Assembly: GCA_947044365.1 (NCBI GenBank)
Contig: OX345636.1
Span: 14,668,615-14,732,614, forward strand
DNA: 64,000 nucleotides
Source: Petrosia ficiformis
Taxonomy: Eukaryota; Porifera; Demospongiae; Haplosclerida; Petrosiidae
Direction: 5' to 3'
Shown: one piece after another, positions 26,601-35,691 of the stretch
Layout of the letters: every line of letters starts with the position of its first letter
Numbering within the stretch: the first letter of the stretch is position 1
Position numbers and translations under genes: made by a program
The notes under the pieces: generated by a model
Told to the model about the DNA's origin: nothing
The model's input: only the letters and a program-made list of their open reading frames with translations
The model's database searches: none

Positions 26601-28645
26601 TCATATATTTTAATAGTATTATACTGGTTCTTTTAGTAGTGACAGAATTTGCTCTAGAGCGTTATCATGATGTCTATGCTGCTCTATTTGGTCTTGCTCT
26701 ATTGATTGAGGCATCTCTTTTTCTGGGAATATTATTTGTACCAAAGGTAAATATACATATACACATGTACAGGTGTATACCTCCTTGTTACATTGTACTT
26801 GTAAATGTTGATGATCCACTCTGAGAAAAAGTGGCAATGATCATTTCCAAATGTTAGATCAATCAATTACATTTAAAGCCTCAGTAATGGGCTATTTTGC
26901 ATATGAAATAAACTAAATTTGGTATCCTGGTAGAGTGTATATTGGTCTGCATAGATACTGAATTTGGTTGGTTTTCTACGTAACAGTCATTTAGTGAGAA
27001 TTTAAACATACCATTCACAGTGTTCTGCCCAGGATATTTAGAGTGGTGGTTGGATTCTTGCTTGTATTTAGTGCTGTTTATCCAGTATATACTTAATACT
27101 ATCTCAATATTATGTATTACCTGAGTGGTGGTTATTCCTGACCGGTGCTGACCAGTGTAGACAGCACACTGCATTCATCAAGTATAGTACAGTAATGTTT
27201 TACTTATTGTTATGAATATTATTAATTTTAAAAGATCACCCACTTGTGTACAGGCCTTGTAATAATACAGAATTAAGTAATTATACCTTTCTTTTTTCAG
27301 ATGGTGAGTCTCTATACTGATCCGAATGGAGAGAAATTGTTTGATAAGTCAACTCCAACAACATCAAACAATTCCAATAGGCATACTCATAATTTTCAAC
27401 CTCAACGTAGTGCTGGAGATCTCACAGGAGAGTACCCTGAGAATGTAGCCAGTCTTAAAGCCAGAATTAAGGATTTAGAATCTCAACTTGCTGTGAAGAA
27501 TACTGTGGTAATGTTGTTTTGTTTTGTGTTTGTTAATATACACAATGTACAGTAGTCTTATTTAGTATGGCAATAATGAACACTTTAAGTTACAGTTATA
27601 GTATGACTGTTGTCTCAAAATTTATAGTTATAGTTGATTAACTAAAATAATATTATGCTTTAGAAAATTTATTAGCCATTTTTCAGTTGTAATAGACCTG
27701 TAATTTAGTTATACATGTAGTTTAGTTAACTAAAAGTCTCAGTCACTTACTAAAGGGGGTTTTGGATTATATATAACTAGAACTACACAGTCAGGTCTGT
27801 GATTAGGGTACTTTTATTCTTGAAGCAATGCCCTTTCTTTAATGCTTGCTATTCTGCTCATTTCTGACGGGGGGTGGTTGATGGGTTGGGGAGATGAGAT
27901 TATAAGTTATTGATGCCATGTGCTACATGTACATGTAGGTAAAGTTAGGTAAGTGATATACATATTAAATAAAAACAGCCCCTCTATTACACCTACCTGT
28001 AAGTTTCAACAGGATTGCTACTTTAATAGTCTCACTAATCATATCTGTGAAGGAGAGTTACATGTATGCAACATGTAAGTTGCATAACTTATTTCAAATT
28101 GCTGTTAGAATTATTGGTTTGTTATGCGTGGCCTTGTGTATACAAGGGAGATGACTTCCAATAGGAAGTTGTGTACTATCCAGTAGTACACAACTTCCTA
28201 TCGAAGTCATTTCCAGATCATCTTCATAGTATTAGTCTTTTGTTACCATTATTACTATACACGTAGACCTCAACATTAGTATGTAATGTGATTATACTGT
28301 AACTCAATAATGATTGAAATTTGACATACATAAAAAGAACAGGTGGATAATAATATGGAAATAGTACAGTTAAAAAAAGATTGTTGGTCATTCCAAACTA
28401 AAATTATGAATAGTTATCTTGAGGTGAAGAGGAACATGAATGACCTTTAGGATTATGAATAGTGTAATTGTATTACAAGTTAATGCTCCTTATGGGTTTA
28501 TCACTTATAGGCTCCTGTAACTATGTTTTTTTATCTTCAATCAATGTAGATAAATATTGGTAAAGAACAGTCTGATTCTTCAGTTGATGAAATCAATATT
28601 ATTGAGGATAATGAACTACCATGCATGAGTCAGTGTCAAGTGTAA
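9020..28645 (+). CDS. GABA-B-like class C G-protein-coupled receptor, complete, 847 aa
   Basis: Sixteen exons with GT-AG borders and consistent phase: 9020-9250, 9947-10090, 12829-12999, 14812-14919, 16823-16894, 18257-18460, 18905-19183, 21329-21398, 23100-23204, 23786-23930, 24495-24630, 25117-25224, 25688-25831, 26423-26746, 27301-27507, 28550-28645. They sum to 2544 nt. ATG 9020 is followed by a hydrophobic signal peptide ([19 protein letters not shown]). Exons 1-10 encode the extracellular ligand-binding Venus-flytrap domain (periplasmic-binding-protein fold), followed directly by TM1 with no Cys-rich domain, as in GABA-B rather than mGlu receptors. TM1 is near residues 480-505 (ending FRERK); TM2-TM7 follow, with [11 protein letters not shown] in TM5 and the ALNDSKEI loop. 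The tail has a coiled coil, [14 protein letters not shown] (about 797-810). It should couple extracellular ligand binding to G proteins at the plasma membrane; the ligand cannot be told from sequence. Confidence 0.93.
9788..9920. repeat. 44-bp tandem repeat, three copies
   Basis: A unit starting CAGTTGTACATGTATTAAAA recurs at 9792, 9836 and 9880 with almost no change, ending just upstream of the exon 2 acceptor (9946). Confidence 0.95.
10325..10400. repeat. CATC/CCAT-rich microsatellite
   Basis: Degenerate (CATC)n tract in intron 2 of the receptor. Confidence 0.8.
10652..11062. repeat. (TATG)n tetranucleotide array with TACATG interruptions
   Basis: About 400 bp of GTAT repeats broken by TACATGTA words, in receptor intron 2. 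Period four without stops opens long apparent reading frames on both strands, which are not genes. The array length is likely to vary between individuals. Confidence 0.95.
11828..11918. repeat. Inverted repeat in receptor intron 2
   Basis: Arm GTATGCCAGATATACCACCT (from 11828) is mirrored by AGGTGGTATATCTGGCATAT (11898-11917), with a 46-base spacer. Confidence 0.9.
12060..12150 (+). mobile_element. tRNA-derived SINE head (degenerate)
   Basis: An A-box-like TAGCTCAGTTGG and B-box-like GGTTCAAATCC are spaced as in a tRNA gene. The acceptor-stem halves do not pair fully, and a T-rich tail (CATTTTTCATTTTTT) follows. A related head is at about 31860, so a pol III-derived SINE is likelier than a functional tRNA. 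Confidence 0.6.
12617..12705. mobile_element. Fragment of the TAGTCTCG MITE family
   Basis: The stretch holding CATTCCAGAATGAATTGTCA closely resembles the right part of the full element at 46248-46752 (CATTCCAGAATGAAATGTCA) and begins with a degraded TAGTCTTGTTTCCAG terminus. Confidence 0.65.
13100..14160. repeat. Degenerate tandem repeats in receptor intron 3
   Basis: Blocks such as CTACTTTGTTGTGAGGTGAC followed by CATAGTTATAACAGCCAA recur five or six times with drift, interleaved with the ghost exon at 13605. They look like serial local duplications. Confidence 0.75.
13605..13671 (+). pseudogene. Ghost copy of the end of receptor exon 3
   Basis: This repeats the last 63 bases of exon 3 (true exon [22 protein letters not shown]; ghost [20 protein letters not shown]), including the trailing GAG|GT donor. 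The 5' part is gone and only a weak CAG precedes it. It is open in frame but would replace the conserved Trp with Arg. Confidence 0.85.
15028..15095. repeat. Inverted pair of CTGAAGA...GAAAC motifs
   Basis: CGTTTCAACCCGAA...TCTTCTTCAG is followed, after a few bases, by its inverse (TGAAGAAGACCTTCGGGTTGAAACG). Each half carries a CTGANGA-like and a GAAAC box around a small stem, the layout of a minimal hammerhead-like core. A related sequence lies at 54128-54150. Confidence 0.6.
16618..16817. repeat. Exact 100-bp tandem duplication before exon 5
   Basis: Two copies with a period of exactly 100 (landmark GCTTATTATGTTACATGTGC at 16626 and 16726). The second copy abuts the exon 5 acceptor TTCAG at 16818-16822. 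Confidence 0.95.
17435..18062. repeat. 65-bp minisatellite, about nine to ten copies
   Basis: The unit contains TTAGGGTCATTCTGGTTCCA, CATCACAACCTTGTCACAAC and CAGTGCAGGCATTAGCAAGC, with starts 65 bases apart (for example 17530 and 17595). Copies are near identical, with C/T changes in GGTTCCAG/GGTTCTAG. It lies in receptor intron 5. Confidence 0.95.
19300..19630. repeat. About 48-bp minisatellite built on TACATGTA palindromes
   Basis: GTTGCTCTTCTGGATATCTA recurs at 19333, 19380, 19428, 19477 and on, each joined to CTACATGTACAGTACATGTA. It lies in receptor intron 7. Confidence 0.9.
21541..21712. mobile_element. Dispersed repeat of about 180 bp
   Basis: It shares long blocks (AGGACATTGT, GGACAAGAGTGG, AAAATAGGTCAAAAT, GCTCAATG.TTCC) in the same order with 33228-33410 in the dehydrogenase gene's second intron. 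No coding capacity. Confidence 0.75.
21912..22340. mobile_element. Nested copies of the CCCTATGATTGCTTTC MITE family
   Basis: Left ends (CCCTATGTTTGCTTTC at 21944, CTATGATTGCTTTCCACG at 22072 and 22316) alternate with right ends (CACAAAGCAACAACATAGGG at 21915, CACAAAGCGATAATAG at 22272). Internal sequence TTTCAGGCATGAGA..GTCAGCCAT is repeated, so two or more copies are inserted side by side in receptor intron 8. Confidence 0.65.
23920..24179. repeat. 131-bp tandem duplication including the exon 10 splice donor
   Basis: AGAGAAAGAAAGTAAGTAAT occurs at 23920 and again at 24051, and the following about 110 bases match with few changes. The last 11 bases of exon 10 and its GTAAGT donor are therefore present twice. 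Confidence 0.95.
28146..28210. repeat. Hairpin in intron 15 of receptor copy 2
   Basis: GGAAGTTGTGTACTA and TAGTACACAACTTCC pair around a five-base loop, with flanking GACTTCCAAT/ATCGAAGTC pairing extending the arms to about 28 bases. Confidence 0.9.
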
Positions 28646-28751
28646 TCACACTCAACCTCTAAACCATAGATCATTACATTGCTGACATAAAAATAATAAC
28701 ATAAATAATGAATTTAACTGTTTACTTCAGTCATGTATATAGTACAGTTGT

Positions 28752-28757
28752 AATAAA
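28752..28757 (+). promoter_or_regulatory. Polyadenylation signal of receptor copy 2
   Basis: AATAAA about 107 bases downstream of the TAA at 28643-28645. Confidence 0.5.
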
Positions 28758-28814
28758 ATCATTTTATTAAAAGTTATTCATTACCAAAAGGGGGTGGGGC
28801 TTTGTTCTCTGCAG

Positions 28815-29218
28815 TAGTGGTGGGTGATACCTGATATTTCACCTACGATATGATACCAACTATTTTACCATCGATACCTTATCGATACGATACTTTGATG
28901 AAAACTTAGAAGAGTATATTTTATAGTTGAAGAATGGATCATTTTATATAGGCCTGATTCAGTAGTAATTACTATGTTGAATGATTATATATAATGTAAA
29001 TAAAAAGGTAAATATATTTAAGTTACAAGTTTTGATTAAGGAAAAGAAATGAATGCCATGAGCTATAAATATATACTAAAGTTAGGCCTCAATGAGCATC
29101 CTAAAAGTTCGGAGTACAAGCGCGTTTACGCATGCGCACATTGCGCAGTAGCAAATTAGGATCACGTGATACGGTATCGTAGATACCGGTATCGAATCTA
29201 TCGATCAGCCCACCCCTA
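28815..29218. mobile_element. hAT-type MITE, 404 bp, with 8-bp target-site duplication
   Basis: The element starts TAGTGGTGGGTGATAC and ends in the inverse of TAGGGGTGGGCTGATC. It is flanked by identical CTCTGCAG at 28807-28814 and 29219-29226. An 8-bp duplication and TAGGGGTGGG-type ends are typical of hAT elements. Internal sequence is rich in ATCGATAC/GTATCGAT words and has no transposase, so it was moved by an enzyme from elsewhere. The right duplication ends one base before the dehydrogenase ATG. Confidence 0.88.
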
Positions 29219-29227
29219 CTCTGCAGC

Positions 29228-32200
29228 ATGGCAGTGTCTTCTAGTATGGAGGTTGCTGTTGCTACTAGAAGATTCTTGGGCAAGCTGGCCATTGTTACTG
29301 GTACGTTAGCTAAATGTTCTTGTAGCTGTACATAAGAATTATATTAAATATTTGATGTTTTTACAGTACTCCTCAAATTTTCAGCCCCAAAAAGTGTTTG
29401 TCTACTAGTGTTAGTTATAAATGTCATTTGAGCTGCTATCTCTGTGATTAAATTAAAATATTATATCTCGTATTGTATCAGAATCAATCTCTTGGGCCTG
29501 TCTGTTAGCATAGCATTAAATTCCTTATATGGAAGTTTTGTGAGAAAGTCTGTGTTCAAGAGTTGCATGCTCCTTCACGGCTTTGCCGCTCATAAGCTTC
29601 TGATATTACTCACCTTGGCAGAAAATCTACTAATGAAAGTAACATTCAATATAACGTTTTACCTGAGATGACACCCGTCAAGTTGGAATAGTTAACGTCA
29701 TTGTGCACATCAGTCTCTGACCTCCCTTCCTCTACCTCTATAACATCACTATTACTGAAACATCATTGAACTAACTAATTCAGGTTAAGAAAATTGATTT
29801 TGTTGGGTAATTATAACATGAATTTGTTGGAAAAATATGAATCATGAGAGATAGTGATTATTATGTATAATAATTATGGTGTGAAAGTGATTATGTATTT
29901 GGTGTGAAATAGAGTGGGGTGGTTAATAAATATGAAAGTTGAGAGTTCAATGGTATAAAAGTTACCAGATCCAGTTTAGTGTCCATAATATGTCCGTTGC
30001 TGAGTACATGATCTAGGAGCGTTTGATGGATTTGATTATTCCTTCCTCGTGATGGGTGGGCGTTCAGAAGTGACTTGAGTGTAATAGGACCACATACTTC
30101 AGTGATATTTTTTAAAACGTTGTGAAAGGCTCGGAAGGGTGATTGAGTGTCCATTCTGAGGCTGGAGTGTCAGGGTTGCAGTAAAACCTCTTGCTCTTCG
30201 GAAATAACTTGTATAGCACCACAATGCAAGCATTTACCCATCTCTTCATCGTCTTTGTCCTCACTCCTCAGCAACCTTACCCTGGCATATGGACATACAT
30301 TGTATGACATATGGATCTGTTCCCAATACATGTGTTGGCCATATCTCATGACAGATACTGCACATCTTGTGCTGCCATTTCTTCTGCTTGTTGTGAAAAG
30401 CTCTCATGGATGACATAACCCAATGCTGAGTGTGTAAGGGTTGAGAAGAATCCTAAAATTAATGATTAAGAAAGTTTCAAGGTCAATGATGCCAATTCAT
30501 AGGTTATTATAAATTAATACCTCCTTTGATTGGTCTCACGAGCTCTTGAAGCTTGTTGGTGTTTCCTGGCTTCTTCACAGCGAATCTCTGCATTTGTGCT
30601 GTTCCTTTGCCGTTGTTTTCGAAGCCTGGCTAACTCTCTACGCTGCTCAGACATATCCACGTGGAACAAGTAAAGGACGTGGATATCACGTGAAAGGGAA
30701 ATCCCCTGGCCCTTTAATTGCATTCTAAAGCGTGACTGACATACATAGATACGTTAAAAAAGACTATGCTACCGAATTAGAAGCCTCGCACTAATGCGCA
30801 TGGCAATTAAATACATGTACATGAGCATGCACGTCTTCTTTTCATAACTATTATAATTATTAATAATTTGACTTAGGATTTGAATATTATCCTTCCCAGC
30901 AACTTTTTGTGTTCTTCCAGACAATAATTATTGTCCTCAGAGACTTTTTTTTTTCATTTTAACAGCATCGCAACCAACACTTACCCAAATGTAACAATAA
31001 CACTAATTTTTCCAGAATAGTAGTTTGGGAGTGTCCCATTACTCAATTGACAAAAATGAGCCATGTAAATGACAATGCCTGTTAGGAATGATTTATTATA
31101 CATTAAACTTTCTTTTATTCCACCACACCCTCCCATCTTTCGGACGTTTTACAATAACCAGTCATGAATCACAGAGAACCTCAGCAAGTTTGATAAATTT
31201 TATGCTTGAACCAACTTCTGAGTTTTGATCTTACTTGCTTTATCTATCAACTCTATCTATCAATATTTATTATTATTTGTAGTCTTTGAATTTGTTTTGA
31301 TTTCTCTTCATCAGGTGGTGCCTCTGGTATTGGCAGAGCAACTGTTGAAAGGTTGTCTGAAGAAGGAGCCATAGTAGCAATATTTGATACCAATGCAGAA
31401 GCAGGAGGAAAAATTGCAGGTGAATTTCTGTACTAGTAGCTTGTTATTAAATTTTTAATGTTATCTAATTTTGAAAAAAGGTACGCTTTCCTGCTAAACA
31501 ATTACTGATCAAACGCTTACTTTAAATCACTCGCCATTCAGCCATTTTATATGAAATTGTGTATCCATGAAGAGCTATTATTAATCATCTTGGATATCAA
31601 ATATCATTGATATCTGTACAAAATGGTAGAATGACAAAGCAAAAATAGTTTATTCTAAATTATTTTGCTGGAGAGTGTCTCATTTTGAAAATTAGGTCAA
31701 TTTTTGACAGCGTAATTATAATTGGATGATGCTATTGCAACTGAATAGTAATAGTCCTCGTCTATAAAATAGTGAAAATAGCTTAAGTAGAGAGATGCTC
31801 AATTGAATTTGACTGATCTGTAGTAGTAAAGATTGTCTATGAAATGCTAATCTGGCTCCAGTAGCTCAGATAATAGAGCATCTGACTAGTGTTTAGAAGG
31901 TCCTGGGTTCAAATAGCTGGTCCAGACATGTGTCATTTTTAAAAAATGAATGAAATTCTAGGTGAGGGGGTGAGGGGGAGGATGCAGGGTGATAACTAGA
32001 AATCCATAAAGGAGGAGGCGAGGGTTTGGGGTACAAGAAATATTGCTGTTAATTACTGAATTATTCATAGGGTGTGGGTAATTAATTTACATTAATTGCA
32101 ATAGCTACCTACTTGTATTGATGTACTCACCTGCAAAAGTATTTCTCTGGTATGTATTCCAGCAACAGGTCTTTTAAATGCATTAGGCAGTGTTTCCCCC

Positions 32201-35200
32201 AAATGGTGGTAACATGGCTCTCTCCCACCCTTTAGTCTTGCTCTCCCACCCTTTAGTCTTGCTCTCCCTCACCTTTAGTCTTGCTCCCTCACCCTTTAGT
32301 CTTGCTCCCTCACCCTTTAGTCTTGCTCTCCCACCCTTTAGTCTTGCTCTCCCTCACCTTTAGTCTTGCTCTCCCACCCTTTAGTCTTGCTCCCTCACCC
32401 TTTAGTCTTGCTCCCCCACCCTTTAGTCTTGCTCTCCCTCACCTTTAGTCTTGCTCCCCCACCCTTTAGTCTTGCTCTCCCACCCTTTAATTTTAAATTT
32501 TATACTGAAGAACAATACTGATTGAATATTGTTGACTAAACATCATGTACCATGGATGCACTCCCCCACCCTTATGCTCAAAATTGCTGTTATATATGCT
32601 ATTTTGAAATGCTCCCTATCATGCTTAAAAAATAATTCATAATGCTTTAATTAGGCCATTTATTATGCATCAAACTTAACCTTTAACCCAAACTTCTGAT
32701 GATAGATATTGCTATTGTTTAGATGTTTCGGAAATATTTTTTAGTATAATGTTAATTGTATTCAGAAACATGGAATAATTATTGAAAGATAATGACCGAG
32801 AGACTATGACAGTATTGTCTATTATGCCTGCATTATGCTCTATTCTTTAAGCATCTATTTATGCTCAAAATTATGCTGGCATAATTGGCCAAGGCCTAAA
32901 ATGCATCAGACCTAAAGAATCATACCACTGGAACTTGTATGGGTGTTTCGTTACTATAAATATTGTGTAGGGTGTGGTTTTGTTACTATAAATAGTGTGT
33001 AGGGTGTGGTTTAGTTACTATAAATAGTGTGTAGGGTATGATTTTGTTACTATAAATAGTGTGTAGGGTGTAGTTTTGTTACTATAAATAGTGTGTAGGG
33101 TATAGTTTTGTTACTATAAATGGTGTGTAGGGTGTGGTTTTTACCATTTATAGTATATAGTGAAAGATACATGTACAAACTGCCATTCGGCTTCACTTTC
33201 ATTTCACCTTTCTGTTAGCTCATGTTCCTGTAATGTGGAAAAAACCAGTCATGCAGGACATTGTCTGCTAAATCTAGTGGATGTCTGGTAGATTGAAACT
33301 GAATTGTATGCAAAGTATACGAGGATGCTAGGGATCCGGAGCAGGACAAGAGTGGCAAAAATAGGTCAAAATGTTCAGCAGTTGGCTCAATGTTTCCACA
33401 CCCCTACATATAGCCCTGCCCTTAATGTCTAGAATGTATGGTGTAATCCAATGACTATGAAGCATCCAAAAGAATAGTATATATATTATAATTATAATAT
33501 GTATGCTGAGATAGTAGATTTGGTTTATCACAGCAAATGTACATGTTAATTCAACCTCTGAGTCATTATCAGTGGATTACTAGATATCTCATTTATTGCA
33601 GTGCTAATTATTTTTAAAGTGTATTAAATTAATTTTATTAATATCAGTAGATTTTACTTGTAATTTTATTAACAAGATAATATGAGAAAAAGTATCTCTT
33701 TATGCTGTTATCATGCAATGATTACCATGGCTATCTTTTGTTATGATTGACCAAGCCACCTGAAGTGATACAACTTCCTTAACTACATTAGTCTTGCTGC
33801 CTGCATTGTCGACATACCACATGGCAGCACTAGACATGGATAAAGATGATAACATCTGGAGACTATCAAATAATTAATTTGCCAATATTCATGAGTACAC
33901 TCTTCTATCCAAGGTGATGAATGATTTTAGCTGTTAATATGTTCTGCTACTAAAACTCAATTTGACTTGTCAGTTTACATGTATGATCAGAGTCATTGTC
34001 ATGAAAACAACTGTGAATGAGTATGTTTAGATATTGTTTTAAATACATGGCCTTTATAGAGCCACAGTTTTATAATGATAGTCTCCGGACGTTTCCCGTC
34101 CCATAATGTAATGTGGTAATGCAAAGACTATAGCTATCTATACAATGTGTATATGACACAGGCATATTATACCCTGTGGAAACTGGAAAGCAATCATAGG
34201 GATGGGCCTGCAAGCCATTAAAAAAAAACAATTGTTTTTACATGCCTTTCATTGTTTACTGGTAAAGTAACTACATGTGTAGCACTCCCAGATCTTTCAT
34301 AATTAACATTCACTGCACTCATATAATCAGGAGGTATGGTAGATGAGTGGAAGTGCCTTGTGTACCGAAAAAAGCAAGGAGGCATTTGTCTCCTTTGCCT
34401 CAACATAGGTACACCATCCATCCATCCATCCATCTATCCATCCATCTATTCATCTATGCATACTGTGATAGTGATTTCATGTTCAATATCAATGGTATCA
34501 ACAGTTGTTAATCTTGAATCTGGTATGGATGTTCCAATGAGTAGAATCCAAACTTTGATTAAAGTATAGTTATGGCCTGGTGTGTTAATATACAGGATTG
34601 AGAACAAGGGCCCTAGTCCCCTAGGATTGAGAATGTGTCCACTGGGATTGAGAACATCGGACCTAGGATTGAGAATGTGCTCCCTAAGACTGATAATATC
34701 GGACCTAGGATTGAGAATGTGTCCCCTAGGACTGATAACATCGGACCTAGGATTGAGAATGTGTCCCTTAGGACTGATAACATGAGACCTAGGATTGACA
34801 ATGTGTCCACTAGGATTGAGAACATGGGCCTTACGATCCATTACTACACTCACTAAAGAAATAAATTTTCAACCCTGTGGAAAGAAATTGTAGGGGTGGC
34901 ACTGTGTGCAGCAGCATAAATATAGTGACCTCATCCATCTTAGAAGTTGATTTAGCCCACTTGATTATTATAATTCTCTAATTCCATCTTGCATCATGTT
35001 CTTTTCGTTACAGGTGATCTTTCGAAAACAGGAAAACATGTAGAATTCTTTCAGGTGGATGTTTCTAATAAACAAGCATGCTTGGATGGAGTCCAAACAT
35101 TTATCAGTAACCATGGCAACAGGTTGAACTACCTTGTGAATTGTGCAGTATATTTTGGTTCCAAAGGCATTACTGCAGAGAAAAAAGATTGGGACAAAAG

Positions 35201-35687
35201 CTTTGATGTTAATGTCACAGGATATGCTAATATGTTACAATCGTGCTATGAACCAATGAAGAATATCAAAGGACCTAATTGTAAAGCAGTTGTTAATGTC
35301 GCTAGTATCTCTGCTCATCGAGTACAACCAAATCGGTGGACATATGCTGCGACTAAAGGTGCTATTGCTGTAATGACAAAATGTATGGCACTGGATTTAT
35401 CAGATGAAAATATACGTGTGAATTCAGTTAGTCCTGCATGGGTATGGTCTCCAGAAGTTTCCAAAGCTGCCGGAGGAGATAGAGAGAAATGGGAACCTGT
35501 TTGGGGTCCATTCCATATGCCACGACGTCTCTGTGAAACATCAGAAGTGGCAGCTGCTATATGTTTCTTACTGTCTGATGATGCATCATTTATAACTGCT
35601 ACCGATCTACCTGTTGATGGAGGATACATGAGCATGGGTCCTGAGGGACTGGGAGAAAATTCATCATTTGCTGGAACCAATTATTAA
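29228..35687 (+). CDS. Short-chain dehydrogenase/reductase (SDR), 283 aa
   Basis: Three exons, 29228-29300, 31315-31419 and 35014-35687, join in phase 1 to 852 nt. The product is a classical SDR: cofactor motif TGGASGIG (residues 24-31), Asp49 after beta strand 2 (favours NAD(H) over NADP(H)), NCA in place of NNAG (102-104), the VNVTG helix Asn (126), catalytic Ser157, Tyr170 and Lys174 (YAATK), then NSVSPAW. No signal peptide or membrane segment is visible, so it is probably a soluble oxidoreductase; the substrate is not evident. Exon 1 begins ten bases after a hAT MITE, so the 5' UTR or promoter must be tiny or lie in the element. An in-frame second Met at residue 7 is an alternative start. 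Confidence 0.93.
29900..30723 (-). pseudogene. Helitron-type N-terminal region relic
   Basis: Reading the minus strand, an Arg/Gln-rich segment starts MSEQRRELARLRKQRQR (Met at 30654), typical of the N-termini of animal Helitron proteins. After about 100 bases flanked by GTATTAAT and TTTTAG comes a Cys motif, CSICHEIWP (about 30337-30362), as in the zinc-binding N-terminal domain of those proteins. The frame then breaks, and neither Rep nor helicase domain follows. An open stretch at 29891-30154 (starts MDTQSPFRAFH) may be a shifted continuation. It sits in intron 1 of the dehydrogenase gene. Confidence 0.6.
31852..31945 (+). mobile_element. tRNA-derived SINE head
   Basis: TAGCTCAGATAATAGAGC (A box and D-arm-like) and CTGGGTTCAAAT (B box) with a short T/A-rich tail. 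The 3' half of the T arm does not pair, so it is not a functional tRNA. Related to the element at 12060. Confidence 0.6.
32205..32490. repeat. About 20-bp minisatellite CACCCTTTAGTCTTGCTC
   Basis: About 13-14 copies of a pyrimidine-rich unit with CTCC/CTCTCC length variants, in intron 2 of the dehydrogenase gene. Confidence 0.95.
32945..33145. repeat. 32-bp minisatellite GTTACTATAAATAGTGTGTA
   Basis: Six copies, with starts 32 bases apart (32950, 32982, 33014 and on). Confidence 0.95.
33228..33410. mobile_element. Second copy of the 180-bp dispersed repeat
   Basis: Matches 21541-21712 in order and orientation. It ends TTTCCACACCCCTA, and the start has a related GTGGAAA word, suggesting degraded terminal inverted repeats. 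Confidence 0.7.
34178..34250. mobile_element. Right end of the CCCTATGATTGCTTTC MITE family
   Basis: AAAGCAATCATAGGGATGGG followed by a GCCATTAAAAAAAAACAATT tail, matching the element ends near 5741 and 6390. A second degraded end lies at 34875-34920. Confidence 0.65.
34405..34570 (-). pseudogene. Broken receptor exon 13 inside the dehydrogenase intron
   Basis: On the minus strand, 34464-34547 match the 3' 84 bases of receptor exon 13 ([22 protein letters not shown]), with the downstream donor and TGGA microsatellite. The match then jumps to the exon's first bases. The missing 60 or so bases are bounded in the intact exon by AGAAT on both sides, so the copy lost the segment between short direct repeats. 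It is a fourth trace of the receptor family, 31 kb of window away from copies 1 and 3. Confidence 0.85.
34608..34840. repeat. 21-bp minisatellite, CCTAGGATTGAGAATGTGTC and variants
   Basis: About eleven 21-bp units alternate between ATTGAGAATGTGTCC and ACTGATAACATCGGA forms. The period is a multiple of three, which opens several false reading frames on both strands. Confidence 0.93.
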
Positions 35688-35691
35688 TAAA
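35686..35691 (+). promoter_or_regulatory. Polyadenylation signal overlapping the SDR stop codon
   Basis: AATAAA shares its first two bases with the TAA stop (35685-35687), implying a 3' UTR of only about 15-30 bases if used. Confidence 0.6.

Noticed and set aside
34446..34853. 135-codon minus-strand frame and overlapping plus-strand frames
   Set aside because: They arise from a 21-bp minisatellite whose period is a multiple of three, joined to the exon 13 relic.
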